Part shown: positions 22,296-33,901 of the stretch, piece by piece | Layout of the letters: each line of letters opens with the position of its first letter | How positions within the stretch are numbered: position 1 is the stretch's first letter | Assembly (NCBI GenBank): GCA_001557505.1 | Contig: LSAX01000006.1 | Location: 3,038,001 to 3,102,000 of the forward strand | Source of the DNA: Reticulascus tulasneorum | Lineage: Eukaryota > Ascomycota > Sordariomycetes > Glomerellales > Reticulascaceae | Length of the DNA: 64,000 nucleotides | Reading direction: 5' to 3' | Made by a program: the position numbers and the translations under genes | Notes under the pieces: model-generated | What the model was told of the DNA's origin: nothing | Database searches by the model: none | What the model saw: only the letters and a program-made list of their open reading frames with translations

Positions 22296-23506
22296 GGAAA
22301 TTCGGCGTTGAATGAAAGATGTTGACGGCAAAGAAGCAGCACATGAAGTGGAAGTGAGGGGGTGAAGAGGAAAGTCGCGATGACGGCGGGAAGGAAACTT
22401 GGGGAAGCGAAGACGGGAAGTCTAAGGTAATATTATGAGGCTGCGCGCCCGACGGCCTCACCTCAACCTAAAAGTCTTGGAAGACGACGCCAAACGTTGG
22501 CAAGCTAGCGCCATGTCATCAAGTCCCGCTTGGCACATGACGCTCTCCCGTCTGATTTGATGGGCGGCACACGAAGTTTTTCAGGAGATGACGCTGTGGA
22601 GATGATGAAATGCTTAAAACCCGGTGCGATCAGGGATCCTCCTTCCAAGGTTCCTTCACTGCGCCTCGCAACAGTTCCATGGGCCAAGCTTTTGTCTGAC
22701 CCAACAAATGCGCAAATGCACTTTCAGGAGGGAACATGCCAGCTGATGACTCTCATGCGGGATCTCATTTTCACGGAGAAGAAAGGGGGGGGGGAGGTGG
22801 CCACCAGTGGGCCGATGTTTAAGAAAGATGCAAATGACATGCGATTCGAGGTCGAAGGACGAAGAATTGAAACGGCGCATCTAATTGCGCGCCCGGCTAC
22901 CTAGTCTAGGCCCTACCTTACCTATCCTATCCTCTGATCCCCAACTTGCAAGCTCCGTGTCAACCTCCATTAGTCTTAGAGCAGCCACTTAGCGAACGCA
23001 TCCTACCGGCTCAGCAAGCTTAGTGGGTTTCTTTACAGTGGGGAGACGGCCGAGGTGCTTACTGGAAGCCTCACTCATGCAGGCGAAACTTTATAGGGTG
23101 CCAGGGCAGTTCGACGGAACCCCCTTAGGGGGTGGCTCTCAGGGCGAGAACCCGGAATACACCCCTGTCTCGCGCGAGCTCACGGCGGGGCTAGGCCCTA
23201 TTAGCCCTGGAAGGGGCCCAGATCGCCGCAAAGTGGGATGTTTTCGCCATCCACACGCATTCGAGATCCCCATAAAAAGCACCAATGTGTGTATCACTTC
23301 TCTCCTGGACCCCAATCGATCGTACCACTTCGCGGGCTATTACGGGCAATCGGTTACGCTACGTCTACATAAGTGGATCTGGGTGATCGAAAACTTTTTC
23401 GGCACACTTTATCCGAGGAACGTTTGGTCGCTTGACCGTTCGCCTCATTCGGACCGCCCTGACTACGGAATTGTCTGTTCAGAGCAGATGCCACTGCTTT
23501 CGCATG
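22296..23506. other. Intergenic stretch with a G10 tract
   Basis: No convincing gene. A run of 10 G lies at 22785-22794. A plus-strand frame from 23023 extends into the antisense of the next gene and looks like a shadow of it. The left part should carry the promoter of the F-box gene. Confidence 0.45.
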
Positions 23507-25009
23507 TCAGTGCTTTCGACTGCCGCGTTGTCTACGGCGTAGATTATATGGCGAGCTACGGTAGTTTCGGACGGGTCGGACCCGTTTTCTGCCTGGCTTC
23601 GTCCCAGACTGTCGCGGCGGGTTTGGGTTTCTGGGAGGGAAGTCCCTGCCAGACGCTCCGGCACCATACAGCTCTCTTTCTAGCGAAAGAAGGTCAGTAC
23701 TCGAGATCTCGGACAGCGCTGATGAAGCAGCCGATGCCAAGCTGTCAGGGAATCGCCTACATGAGGTGACATAGTCGACGGCCATGTCCTCGGCAGTGAT
23801 GGCCTTGCCAGGTGGTTTGGAGTGCCATCCGCTTGTAGATGCGCCATTCCTCTCTGGAATGGTGGGTACATCGTCCCAATCCGGTAGTCTGGTATGCGGA
23901 GAGACTGGACGGCTTGTTGCGCGATTACTGGCCTCCTGGTGCCAGTTGATTGGCGCAAACTCCATGCAGACCAAGATGGGCGGCGGCGTGCGCAGTGGCG
24001 GAAGCATGTGCCATCGATTGCCACCAGCATTACCATCCTCAAGCAGGGACATGACATCTGCCGCTGACCGTGTCATGATGGGGTCATCCTCGGAGCTGGC
24101 GTAGTCTGGGAGGTCGTCATCGTCAATCTGAGACGGCAGGTGCTGTGGCCCGGCCTGCGGGTTAAAGCGTACGGTAGGCTCGCCCCCCTGGTTTGTATGC
24201 TGCGCCATCATCTGAGGACAGATTAGCGCAAAGTTCCCAACGATATGGCTCTGGTTGCCATATCCTTCCAGTTCTGTACTGACTTCCGGTTCATGCCCAT
24301 TGTGCCTACTCTCAAGGGGACGCCATTGTGAGAGGTCAACCTCGCCCGGCGGAGGTGCGACAGGCTCGCATAGCTGAATATGCTGGTTTAGACCTGTGGC
24401 GAGGTCATCACCAGGGAATGGCTCAATATGGCCCAAAGTGGCCAGTAGGGACCAGCTCTTGGCCAACCCAGACAAACGTTCGATATCTTGGCTCCATTGG
24501 CGCAGCAGATGCCAGATGCTCGAATCGTGTTCATCTGGAGGCGGACTACCGTTCATGTTCACCCAGTACTCATGCTGGATCTTCCAAAGCCGATTGCCCA
24601 CACCGAAGAACAACTCTCGCACGTGCGGAACCGATAATTCCATGCCAGCTTTCGCCGCCGGATGATTGGTTGCGAGGTACGGGCCGGCCGTGCCCTGGCT
24701 CGCCGGATTCCCATCTCCAGAGACCTCGGACAGCGGGATGACCTTGTGGAATGGCGGGAACGTACGGCATGGCTCGGAACGGTAGCAGACGAAGCTGCGT
24801 TTCAAGAGGCAGTGGCTACCGTGCGACGGACATTCTCCCGTCACGATGCGGCCCTGGAATTCCTCAGCTGCAGGGCGGTCTCCCGGGTGGATGTCGACGT
24901 ACCCAGGCGAGATGAAGGGGTTGTACATGGTGAGCCCGGTGCGCGGGTTGACGATGCTGCGCTCGCGGGTCTCGCAGTTCGTGTGATGGAGGATGAAGTT
25001 GACGCACAT
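23507..25009 (-). CDS. Cys/His-module protein with long low-complexity tail
   Basis: A single exon of 500 residues from the ATG at 25009. The first 90 residues hold C2, H8, C12 (within CETR), C60, H63, H66, C67, C75, C81 and H88. This matches in order and largely in spacing the N-terminus of the protein encoded at 19475-20164; both share C-x-S-H-G and a final C-x6-H. The middle is Pro-, Ser- and Asp-rich and probably disordered, with acidic runs (DDDDLPDYASSEDD). The C-terminus is strongly basic (PGRKRVRPVRN, RRRQRGSRK), which could bind nucleic acid or act as a nuclear signal. No named domain is recognised. A TATATA element lies at 25031-25036. Confidence 0.72.
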   Translation of the reverse strand: MCVNFILHHTNCETRERSIVNPRTGLTMYNPFISPGYVDIHPGDRPAAEEFQGRIVTGECPSHGSHCLLKRSFVCYRSEPCRTFPPFHKVIPLSEVSGDGNPASQGTAGPYLATNHPAAKAGMELSVPHVRELFFGVGNRLWKIQHEYWVNMNGSPPPDEHDSSIWHLLRQWSQDIERLSGLAKSWSLLATLGHIEPFPGDDLATGLNQHIQLCEPVAPPPGEVDLSQWRPLESRHNGHEPEVSTELEGYGNQSHIVGNFALICPQMMAQHTNQGGEPTVRFNPQAGPQHLPSQIDDDDLPDYASSEDDPIMTRSAADVMSLLEDGNAGGNRWHMLPPLRTPPPILVCMEFAPINWHQEASNRATSRPVSPHTRLPDWDDVPTIPERNGASTSGWHSKPPGKAITAEDMAVDYVTSCRRFPDSLASAASSALSEISSTDLLSLERELYGAGASGRDFPPRNPNPPRQSGTKPGRKRVRPVRNYRSSPYNLRRRQRGSRKH

Positions 25010-25422
25010 CTTGGCGTCTCCGTTGTGTTGTATATAAAGGAATGGTGCGCTCGACAATACAAAATATGAGTGAATGTCAAGCACTAAAAGCAAGATAGTT
25101 TCGCAGTATATGTATATTTCCTCCCGACGAATTGGAGCGCCTAGCAACCCTTATAAAGATAAGCTCGCAACACAAGATCGACAACAACCGCACAGGCTCT
25201 ATTGTCCTCTTTGTCCTCTTTCAAAACCACTATATCGTGGGGAACAAGAAGACGAGCGGTTTTCTATGTTTGGTGACTTTATTTTAACAATGGCCTTGTT
25301 TCGGCTCAAACACCAGTCCGTTATTGTGTTCTTTGCCCTCCGGAGGGGGCTGGTTTTAGCTCTTACCACTGTTACATGAGGTTCTGGCGGTCGTTGTCTT
25401 CTGACATTTTAGATTTTGTCAA
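25010..25422. other. Short intergenic region
   Basis: 413 bp between two minus-strand genes. Apart from the TATATA element at 25031-25036, ahead of the gene that starts at 25009, I see nothing. Confidence 0.5.
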
Positions 25423-26965
25423 CTAGGACCCGAAATCAGATCCATCCCACTCAGCATCTGGATCTACCATCTTGAGTCTTCTGCGCTTGAACCGCGTCGA
25501 GCTCCCCTTCTTCCTTTCACTCAACCCACCACCCCCATCCTCGTCCGCGTCTCCAACAACGAACAACCCCTCTTCCTGCTGCTCACCATACTCTTCCTCC
25601 TCCTCTCCCTCCTCCTCTTCCCCTTCATCGTCCCTCATCCTCTTCTTCTTCGTCGCCATTCCTCGCTGTCCCAAAGCCTCCCTCCGCCTCTTCTTCTCCC
25701 TCCTCGTCTCCTGCACAATCCGATCAACCAACCCCGCCACATTCCCCCCAGCCAATCCCTCCATCCTCTGCACCGCCTCCTCTTCAGTCATTCCTCCGAC
25801 CATGAGCTCCTTGATGCGGTCCCAGAACTTCTTTCGCCGACAGTACCACGTACGCGCATACTCCTCGCTCCGCCATTTCGAGCCGTAGCGCTCATCGAGC
25901 TCCTCGATGGGGGGCTGGCCGTTCAAGCCGTATCGGTACTCGGCCCATTGGTCATGAACTGTCTCGGCGTGCGGGTGGAAGAGAAACACGGGGCGGTGAG
26001 TGCCGCCTGGGGCAGGGGCGGTGAGTTTGCTTGCGCGGACGTTGGTGGAGAGATGAGTGGACTGATGAGGTAGTGATTTGAGCGTGGGCAATGGGGGAGC
26101 GAGGGTGGTGGATGGGGCACCCAGCTGTGTTGTGTTATCTTTCGCCGCGCCGACTTGCTCGACAGCATGATGTCTTGCCCGAGAAGTGCGGGATCGACTG
26201 GCAGCTTTCTTCTCCCCCGGGTCTGACAGAGGCGTATGTGTCCGGCCAGGCACTCTTTTCCCAGTGCTTCTTAATGGCCCCGAAACAGGTACGGCTGCCG
26301 GAGTCATGGATGGTGATGGCATCGGTGTTGCTTCCATTTCGGTGCTCTCTACCACACCATCATTTGACATTGGGGGATCGACTTTGAGATGCTTCTGCAA
26401 ATCACCGTGAGCATAGGGCATTTAACCTTTAGATACAGTAGCTCCCGTGCATACTTACCACGATGGTCACCAGTATCTGCCTCACAACATTAACCTGCAT
26501 CTGCAAGCGTTCTTCGAAATCCGCCTGCCACCTCCTCATATCCCCCTCCAACTTAGCCTGCTTGTCCTCCAATATATGCAATTCCCTCTCATAGTGCCTC
26601 TGCAGCGCAATGATCGTCGCCGCGCCTCCATCTCTTCTTTCGTCGCAGTCGTCTCGTCCACTCCCGCCCCTAACCTCGGACGCAGCCCGGCTGCACAATT
26701 GCCCCTGTACCAACCCATCGCCTGGGTCCACTGCATCAGGCAATAATCCTTCCGAAGGATTGTTTAAGGAATAGGGCGAAGGAAAGGAAGAAGCTGTGAT
26801 TTCTGGCAGTGATGCGAGTGATGAGCCCCTCGATTCCGTGACCTGCCCGTTCGGGGTATCAAGGCGCGGCGGGGTTGGCGGCATTGGCCCCCACTCATCC
26901 CACAGCGCGGAGACGTCAGCCGTCCCCGTCCCGTGGTCCTGCCTTAGTTCCCGCTCGTCAGCCAT
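25423..26965 (-). CDS. Coiled-coil protein with GCR1_C DNA-binding domain
   Basis: Two exons, 26965-26459 and 26394-25423, joined by a 64-nt GTAAGT-CAG intron in phase 0; 492 residues. Residues about 120-169 form a charged amphipathic helix suited to a coiled coil (ELHILEDKQAKLEGDMRRWQ). A Pro/Ser/Thr-rich linker follows. Residues about 308-382 resemble the C-terminal DNA-binding domain of yeast Gcr1 (GCR1_C): HAETVHDQWAEYRYGLNGQP, EELDERYGSKWR, then a Trp/Tyr and RRKKFWDRI, then the helix MTEEEAVQRMEG. Basic and acidic clusters end the protein (EEE-rich at about 424-444, then FKRRRLKMVDPDAEW). It is probably a nuclear DNA-binding regulator. In fungi this domain also occurs in Crypton-type transposon proteins, but no recombinase domain is seen here. 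Confidence 0.85.
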
Positions 26966-27652
26966 GTACAAAGTGTCAAATTTCGGATGAACGCCTAGAT
27001 CTCTCTGTCAGAAGTGTGAAAGTTCGAGGATGTAAGCTGCAGTGCACGATTGATCCAGATGCCGTGGATATTTACACATTTCTGTCCGCTTTGGCGCAGC
27101 CATTTTCTCTCAATGAAAGGGTGGCGAAAGCAGGCTGGATTGTGAATCGATGCAAGGGATTTTCTCAAGATGGTGTCCTCGACAAGAAAGCTGAATGCTC
27201 CAGGACCTCTTTGTTTACTTGTTCAATGATTCTATTCATCGATGGCTGTGCGAAGTTGCTAACCCAACAAAGAAGACTATGTGCTGTTGATGACAATGCT
27301 GTCCATTCCAATCTGCGGCTTTCGCCGGATGCGTCGATACCAGGTTGCAACCCCTCAATGCCGCTCTCATGTGATGCTCCCCAGGCCAGCTGGCCGGGGA
27401 TGCTCTCTACATTCACTCCTCATGCTAATCGTCTCTTCTACTCCAGTCGTCTAACATCTATGTCATGTCTGTCTCTCCACTCTATCTCTCAATCTCATCT
27501 CTTCGTCTCACATCGCTCCATATTAGTGGCCTAAATTCAACAAAAGGAAAGAAAATCAAGTAATCCAGAACGCGTGCTGGGTATAAAACGCCTTTGATGC
27601 GCGGCGGAAACGCCGCAATGCAGATGCTGCAATTCCACTCAACATTCGCAGG
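26966..27652. other. Intergenic region
   Basis: About 690 bp upstream of the GCR1_C gene and downstream of the next minus-strand gene. It is rich in CT-type sequence near 27420-27520. No gene or RNA is seen. Confidence 0.5.
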
Positions 27653-28414
27653 TTAGGCTGTCGTCCGCCGTCCCCAGACCGGCCAACCTCGCTTGCCATC
27701 CTTCCCGCAAGACTCCTCGCCTTCATCGAGCTCGAGTCGGTACCGCCGCACACTGCCCGTGTCGTCGTCGAAACCAACATGCTGCCGCTCTTTGGGAAGG
27801 AAGCATTCGGGCACGAGATGGCGTCGCACCCAGCCTTTTACGCCTCTGCTCGCGGCATCAATGGCCGCGTACTCAAGACGGCGGGTGCGATCGCTGGTCC
27901 AGTAGTGGGTTGTCTGCGGCGGTAATGGAACTAGTGTTTCGACCCCCATCTGCTGGGCCTGCTGGACGGCAGACAGTTCCTCGTCGGTGGGATGCGTAGG
28001 AAAATGGAAGAACGAAGCTGGCTGCGGCTGCGGCTGCGGCTGTGACTGGGTGGGGTAGAGACTATGTCCACTCGTCCGGCAGGGGTAGGGGCTCGTCTTT
28101 GGCGACCTGCGGATGGACGGCCGACCTCGCGGCTTGGGTTGCGAGGACGATGCGGCCGAGGAAGCATTGGAGGTTCGGCGGCGAGACTGGGAGGACATGG
28201 AGAGGCGGGGTGGGAGCGACTCATACCCGGAGTCTTGCCGACGCATCTCGGTCGATGTGGGGTCTTGATCTTTGGGGAGTTGGTCCTTGGGCGGAGACGG
28301 AGGAGCGTATAGTTGCACGTCGTGGAAGCTATGGTAGGTGGTGTCCGAGGCGGCAATGCTTGATCTGGAGATCGAAGGGTGAAGGTTCGAAGGTATCGGC
28401 GTGAGTTTTGACAT
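27653..28414 (-). CDS. Conserved fungal hypothetical protein
   Basis: A single exon of 253 residues. The N-terminal 135 residues are Ser/Pro/Arg-rich and probably disordered, including a QPQPQPQP run. The C-terminal half is compact, with TTHYWTSDRTRRLEYAAID followed by ASRGVKGWVRRHLVPECF, then an acidic/basic mix (GFDDDTGSVRRYRLELDEGE). That segment looks like a conserved family motif seen in many filamentous ascomycetes, but I cannot name a function. Codon use and GC content resemble its neighbours. I see no signal peptide or membrane segment. Confidence 0.75.
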   Translation of the reverse strand: MSKLTPIPSNLHPSISRSSIAASDTTYHSFHDVQLYAPPSPPKDQLPKDQDPTSTEMRRQDSGYESLPPRLSMSSQSRRRTSNASSAASSSQPKPRGRPSIRRSPKTSPYPCRTSGHSLYPTQSQPQPQPQPASFFHFPTHPTDEELSAVQQAQQMGVETLVPLPPQTTHYWTSDRTRRLEYAAIDAASRGVKGWVRRHLVPECFLPKERQHVGFDDDTGSVRRYRLELDEGEESCGKDGKRGWPVWGRRTTA

Positions 28415-31400
28415 TGTGGACGGGTATGCCCCTCATGCAGGCAATTGGAAAGCCGATCCAAGCTCACACAGCGTCCTTCTCCAAGAAGAAAAGCGCACGC
28501 AAAGAGTCTCGCAGAGATCTTTCAACGTGGGTTATAAATCCATAAGGGACCGAGCCCCCGGCACGATCGGTGGAACTGGCCAAGATTATAAGAGGACGGA
28601 ATTTCCAAGGTCGGGATATGAAACGGTCGCCAGCGAGGAAGTTGCGGTCAAAAAGCCCAACAACCCATGAAAACCCCCCAAATAGGGCTTGTTTTGATCT
28701 GGAGACTGGAAAAGTCGGAGTGGGTTTGCGGTATCCTTTATTCGCAATTGGAAGCGATTGCAGGACCTTCCGACCAGGGGAGCGTGTGGCCCTCTGACGA
28801 GGCGATTGGGTGGAGGGTGCGGTGAGGCGTATCGACCTGCAGGAGGGAATGTAACGAGTATGCAACGCACGTTGTTCCCTGTGGGCCGGAAATGGGGGTG
28901 GGCGGATGGGTTCGGGTTGCAGCTATGTAACCAGACAACCCTTTGACGACTAGACTACTAACTAGTGTGAACAATCGAAGTCGTTGGGGAGATCCAGCAG
29001 AAGAGTGCCCAACCCTAAAGTATGTATGGTATGGACGGCTTGTGTCTGACAAAACCGGCCGGCAATGCGTGCTATTCCTGGGGAATCTCGGGTCTGGAAT
29101 TGCGGGATGCGCTGGCGACTGGAGAAGATAGACGCGAACTTCGTGTGAGGTCACTTGGATGGGCCGACCGTACTTTGTAATAGGTAGTGAGAGATGAATG
29201 CGGGAAGTCGGCCAGAGTTGCCCCCTCGTCGGGCTCTCTTTCAGAATGGCGAGCGAGCTAGAGTTTAACTTATCTCGTCGATCAATACCGAGAGACTTTC
29301 GTGAATCAATCGACAGCGGCAAAAAAGGACGCTTGAAAGGGGTTCTAGATCGGTGGGTCCGTTTTGTATCGATTTGGTAGGAGCGAGAGCAGCACAGCCT
29401 CGATGTTTTCTCTTGGCCGCCGTGTGTGGATCGCGAATGCCTTCACTGGGATTCGTGGAGCCGATATTATGTATTCTTTTTTTGGCGCTATCGGAATTTG
29501 TTGGGGCAATAAATTTGGAGCTTGATGGGTTTCCTTGGGTGGAGGCGGTCACGATATGGGGACGCTGCAAGTCTCTCTTAATGGACAAGTCTCCTTGGAA
29601 AGAAGGTCCAAATGCAGTCGGTCGGTCAGTCAGTCAGTTAGTCAGTCAGCCAGCCAGCCAGCAAAGTGAAGGGATCTCCGCTTTGCCACCCCACGCTTCC
29701 TTGCAGCGTTAGATTTCGGAGGAGTGGGTTGCTGTGAATCACGCCGCTGGACAGCACGATAGGTAATAGCTCCTCGCTACTTGAGTCCGAACCTTCTTTA
29801 GGGTAGGTAGTAATTAGTGACTGAGTCGTAACGCTTGAAGTTTCTTCAAGCCGGAGGATGTGTTCGTCTGAAGTCTGGACTATTTGATTCCCACATACAG
29901 GAAACTATCTTGGAGGGGGCCTTGGTTATTCTCGTATGGATGGCAACTTTTGCCAATGCCAGTCGATAACTTATCGTGTTCGAGTGTTTGCTCCCCTCAC
30001 ACCGTCTCCGTAAAAAAGGTTGTTAGGGTATTTAGCGGGTATCTAGACCGAATGATGGACCCGTGACGCCCGTGCAATGAATGATGTGACGGTGACCCTG
30101 GATGGCTTCACTGATTCGATTCCCTTAAACCCCCTGTATTTCTTGGTGTCATGTCCACTGGCCGATGTCGCTTGCAGGCGCAGGCCTGGTATCTGGGGTT
30201 TGCTCGGCAAGCTGCCCCCCTCCCGCTCGGATTTAACTTGATGGGATTAACAGAGGTGGCGGTTGAACCACGGGAATGCCCTGAGATTCCTGCACGGTGA
30301 TGGAGAGGTGCAGCAGAGACGGTGACACAACCCTTTTTTCGGTTTCTGTATGTGTGAAAACCCCAAGCAGCAGAAAACTGGAAACAATCGGTGATGGGAC
30401 AGATTGGGGTGATGGGAGAGAGAAAGAGAGGGCCGAAGGTGGAGGGGGCTGCCAACCTTAAAACCCGAGATGTCAAGGATCGCAGCTATCACAAGCCAAA
30501 TTTTGATCCAAGTCCAGGCAATGGGAATGACTGGGTTGGGCTGAGACTGGTGAGACTGATGAGACTCAGAGACCGGGAGTGACACTGACATGCCGCCGTT
30601 CATCGTCCGTGTTAATCATCATATGACGGGGTTCCTTGCTATTTCCAGCACACACCACACACACAACCCCTCACCCTCATTCAGCCCAGCCAGACAGACA
30701 GCCAGACTGGCTCAGCAGGCCAGGGCAGGGCTCTCTTCTCTCGCTCACTTTCACATGTCTGCTCGGTCGTGTCTTCGTCATGTCTTGCCTTGTCCTGTCT
30801 CATCTTGCTTGCACACGCACACACACAAACACACCCTTCTCGCCCTGGTTTCCCTGCCCCCGCCCAATCATCTCCAACCGCGTCAAACAGCTGGAAATCC
30901 CGCCCCAATGGGGATGTCCACGTCCCTCTCCGTGCTGCTTCGTCTTCCCTCTTTGTCGTGTGTCGTGTCGCGCAATCCCAGATCCCCATATCACCGTGCT
31001 AGGTACTGTACCGAATAAGATCGGCATTCTTAACCTATCATTGCTCACTCACACGCACCACATCATCAAGCACGAATTACACAACCACACCCAACCAGCA
31101 CGGCTTGAGGTTATTCGCCGATCCGGCACCGCTTTATTGGCCTATGCATAGAAAGAAACGGGAAGCGCAGAACCCCTCGCCTATTCTTGACCAATATTGA
31201 CACAACCGAAGCCACTGACGATCGACCACGGCTGTCCCACGACCCCCCCTGTCCAGAAATGGCAACGATCCACGCGCTGGGGGTCACGCACCCTTCTTTG
31301 GAGCGGCGTGCAGGCGCCTCGCCCACCATTTCATTCTCGTCTCGAAGCTAAATCTGCTTGGTCTGAATGTTAAAACTCCCTGTGACTGGCCGGCCCGTTG

Positions 31401-32108
31401 CCGTCACCGTGCAGAGTGGCTCTTTTTATGCTTACAGCCATTCACGGATGGTCCCCTGTCAGCACTCTATTGTGATGCTGCCGGCGCGTGGTGATGGCGG
31501 AGACTGGTGTGGACTTGAGGACATCTGCTAAGGATATTTGCAGGTAGCTGTCTACACTAACGCAGCATTTGACTGATACGCGGACAAAACTCTCCCTGAT
31601 ATCTAGAATATCTAGGCCGAATTCATCCGCACCGCACACCTGTTGATGTCACACGCATGCCAACAACCCGGCCCAGCCCTAAGCTTCACCTCACCTCTTC
31701 TCGCCCTTAGCCATGCCCTTTAAACACATGGTCGACGACGAACAGCATAGAGACACGTAGTGTAACCTATCCGTGGGGGAGTGCTGGACACCCCAACACG
31801 GATTGGGATATGTTGAAAATATTGCGAAATTTAGCATGATATTTGGGGTCGGTGAAGAGGTCCAATTTTTGTGGATCGTGCATCCCTGGCAAAGTTCGCG
31901 TCTATGCTCTGGGGTCTACAACAATCAAAGTAAAACGTGACCATGAAAAAAAAAATAGGACAGCGTTCAACTAATGCAAGAAGTTAAAATCACATCTCTA
32001 AATCTTATTGCCTCGACATCACCAACTTACACCAACATCCATATGGAATGCGTGAACTAGAAAGAGAACGCCCAATGGAATCTCCCTATGTGGATCCTAC
32101 AACACCTC
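28415..32108. other. Long gene-free region (3.7 kb)
   Basis: Many short frames overlap on both strands, none with domain motifs or a plausible exon chain. It holds a tetranucleotide repeat at 29616-29662, CA-rich runs near 30650-30840, and several CT/GA-biased stretches. It could be an extended regulatory region, a long untranslated leader, or a locus for non-coding RNA. Confidence 0.5.
29616..29662. repeat. Tetranucleotide microsatellite (GTCG/GTCA/GCCA)
   Basis: About twelve units of a 4-bp repeat drift from GTCG through GTCA to GCCA. It is non-coding. Confidence 0.85.
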
Positions 32109-33901
32109 CTACCATGAGGAGAGACTACGGTTATCATTGTTTTCAACATTTTCCCTTTGTGTTTCCTCTTGAGACCGCGACCGAATGCGAGCCAGCGCAA
32201 AGTCGTCCCGAAAAGTCCGAAAAGTCCAGCTCTCCTTCGCACGGTGGTTGACCGACTTCCCCTCCCAATCCACAGCGTTGACATCGGCCCCAGCATCGAG
32301 AAGGGCTCGGACGATTCTTCGGAGATTCTTGCGGCGCGTGCAATGCACATTCGAGTCCATCTCCGTGCCACGAGCTCTTCGGGGGATGCTACAAGCTAGA
32401 TGCAGCGAGGTGTGCCACTGCTCATGCCCGGGAGGCGGAGTGTTGTTATTCACCGAGGCGCCTTTGTTGATTAGTTCTTCGACCATCTCCAGTGTCAGTT
32501 CTAGAGTCTGGTCACTTTCCCTTGCTTTGCAGTGGCTCAGCACTCCTTTTAGCAGGACGTTCAGATCGGCCGGGAAGAAGATACCTTTCTCATGAAGCTC
32601 AAGAAACATGCGGATGTATATATAGTAGCCCGTGATACTAAGCTTCGTGCCAACCTCCATCACGGTCTTCTGATACCACTGCCCTGGGGCGAAGCTTTCC
32701 GGGTCCAGAGCTCGGCCATGCTCAAGCACCAGCCGAATCTTCTCTTTCCGGTCGTCTGTCAGGTCCTGGTCCCGGAAGCATTCTAAGAACTCCATGACAA
32801 GGTTCTTCCAAAAACTAGCGTCTGGATCAGAAGCGTCTGTGACAATCTGCTTGTACAGGTTGTTGTCGAGGAGAAATCCCACCACAGCTGCGGGAACGGT
32901 GTCCGATTTCAGAGCAGTGAGTATTGCTGGGAAATTTCGAGCATTGTCGCAGCATGGGTTAGTCAAGTCCATTCCATGATCGATTAGCTCTTGGATTATA
33001 GGAGCGATATCTTCAGGGGGGCCATCATTGTGAGGTTGGAGCATTTCCGTCACGCTAAGGAGATGCACTTCCATGCTTGTCGCGGGGACTGGCAAGCTAT
33101 GGTGGCACCTCGACCAAGCAAGACCTTGACATAGTCCAGTCGACGCCAAAAACAGGCGTCAGCTATGGGCCGCTGGACCAGCTGGTCATGGTCTATGGAG
33201 CCCTCGTCAACCGGAACACCGTCGTCTAAGAGGATCTCGAGACATTCGGGTTCGGCGCCGTGACTCATCAGACAATCAAGCAAGGGAACCCTGAGTCTAG
33301 ACCAATGGTGAAGATACGACCGTGCCCCATGTCGAAGAAGAACTCGTAAGCTGGAAGCTGTGAACACCAGGTGGAGCGGAGTGTAGTCACCTCCGTAATG
33401 GACCGGGCAGATGTGGCAGCTCGACCCATTGCATAAGCTCATGGCTTCCATGTCAGCACCTAGCTCAAGCAACAGCTCGGTAGCTGCATGTTACTTGCTT
33501 GCCAGGGTGGTTGCCAGAAGTGATCGTGGGATCTCGTTGATGCCCCAAAAAGCGTCAAGTATGTGAACAGGCCAGCGCCATCTGCTTGAACGTGGGCTAA
33601 AGGTGATCAAATCGTTTAGTAGCTGGTTGTCCTCGTCGATGTCCTTTTCGTCTTTGTGGTCGAGAGGAGATCCCATAAGGTAAGCTTGTCGAACGAGCTC
33701 GAGGTCGCCATTCTCACAAGCCCAAGTGATAGCTCTGTGTCGTCCAGCTGCTACATCTCTCCACACGAGGTGTGGAATGAGTGCACTCGCCAGCTCTTGG
33801 CTTGCTAGTGCCCACTCGAGCTGTTCTCGTGGAGAAAGGTATTCGCAGATTGTGTTAACAACTCGTTGCACAGAGATGTCAAGCCGCTCGATATGGAACA
33901 T
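32109..33901 (-). pseudogene. Broken F-box-like/ankyrin-repeat gene
   Basis: One protein is spread over three frames. From 33901 the first piece has an F-box-like start (VVNTICEYLSPREQLEWALA) and RAITWACENGDLELVRQAYL. It meets an in-frame TAA at 33491-33493, and the same frame then goes on as ATELLLELGADMEAMS with further ankyrin-type units (TPLHLVFTASSLRVLLRHGA; YVKVLLGRGA) to about 33050. The continuation lies in another frame, 33149-32109, with QELIDHGMDL and RALLDAGADVNAVDWEG. No intron of plausible length bridges either break. The paralogue at 34896-36830 is intact. The copy is a pseudogene or carries sequencing errors; the shift fits one missing base near a CCCC run at about 33087. Confidence 0.75.

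Noticed and set aside
22530..22904. 124-codon plus-strand frame
   Set aside because: No conserved motif, and it runs through a G10 tract; probably chance.
23023..23769. 248-codon plus-strand frame
   Set aside because: Its right part is antisense to the Cys/His-module gene at 23507-25009 and the left part has no domain; it looks like a shadow frame.
27931..28467. 178-codon minus-strand frame
   Set aside because: Alternative frame of the conserved hypothetical gene at 27653-28414, Arg/Pro/Ser-rich from GC-rich codons.
30590..31151. Overlapping plus-strand frames of 142 and 171 codons
   Set aside because: They overlap in different frames over CA- and CT-rich simple sequence, giving Ser/His/Thr-rich products with no conserved motif.
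33087..33106. A 20-nt GT...AG segment that would join the ankyrin frames
   Set aside because: Far too short for a spliceosomal intron.
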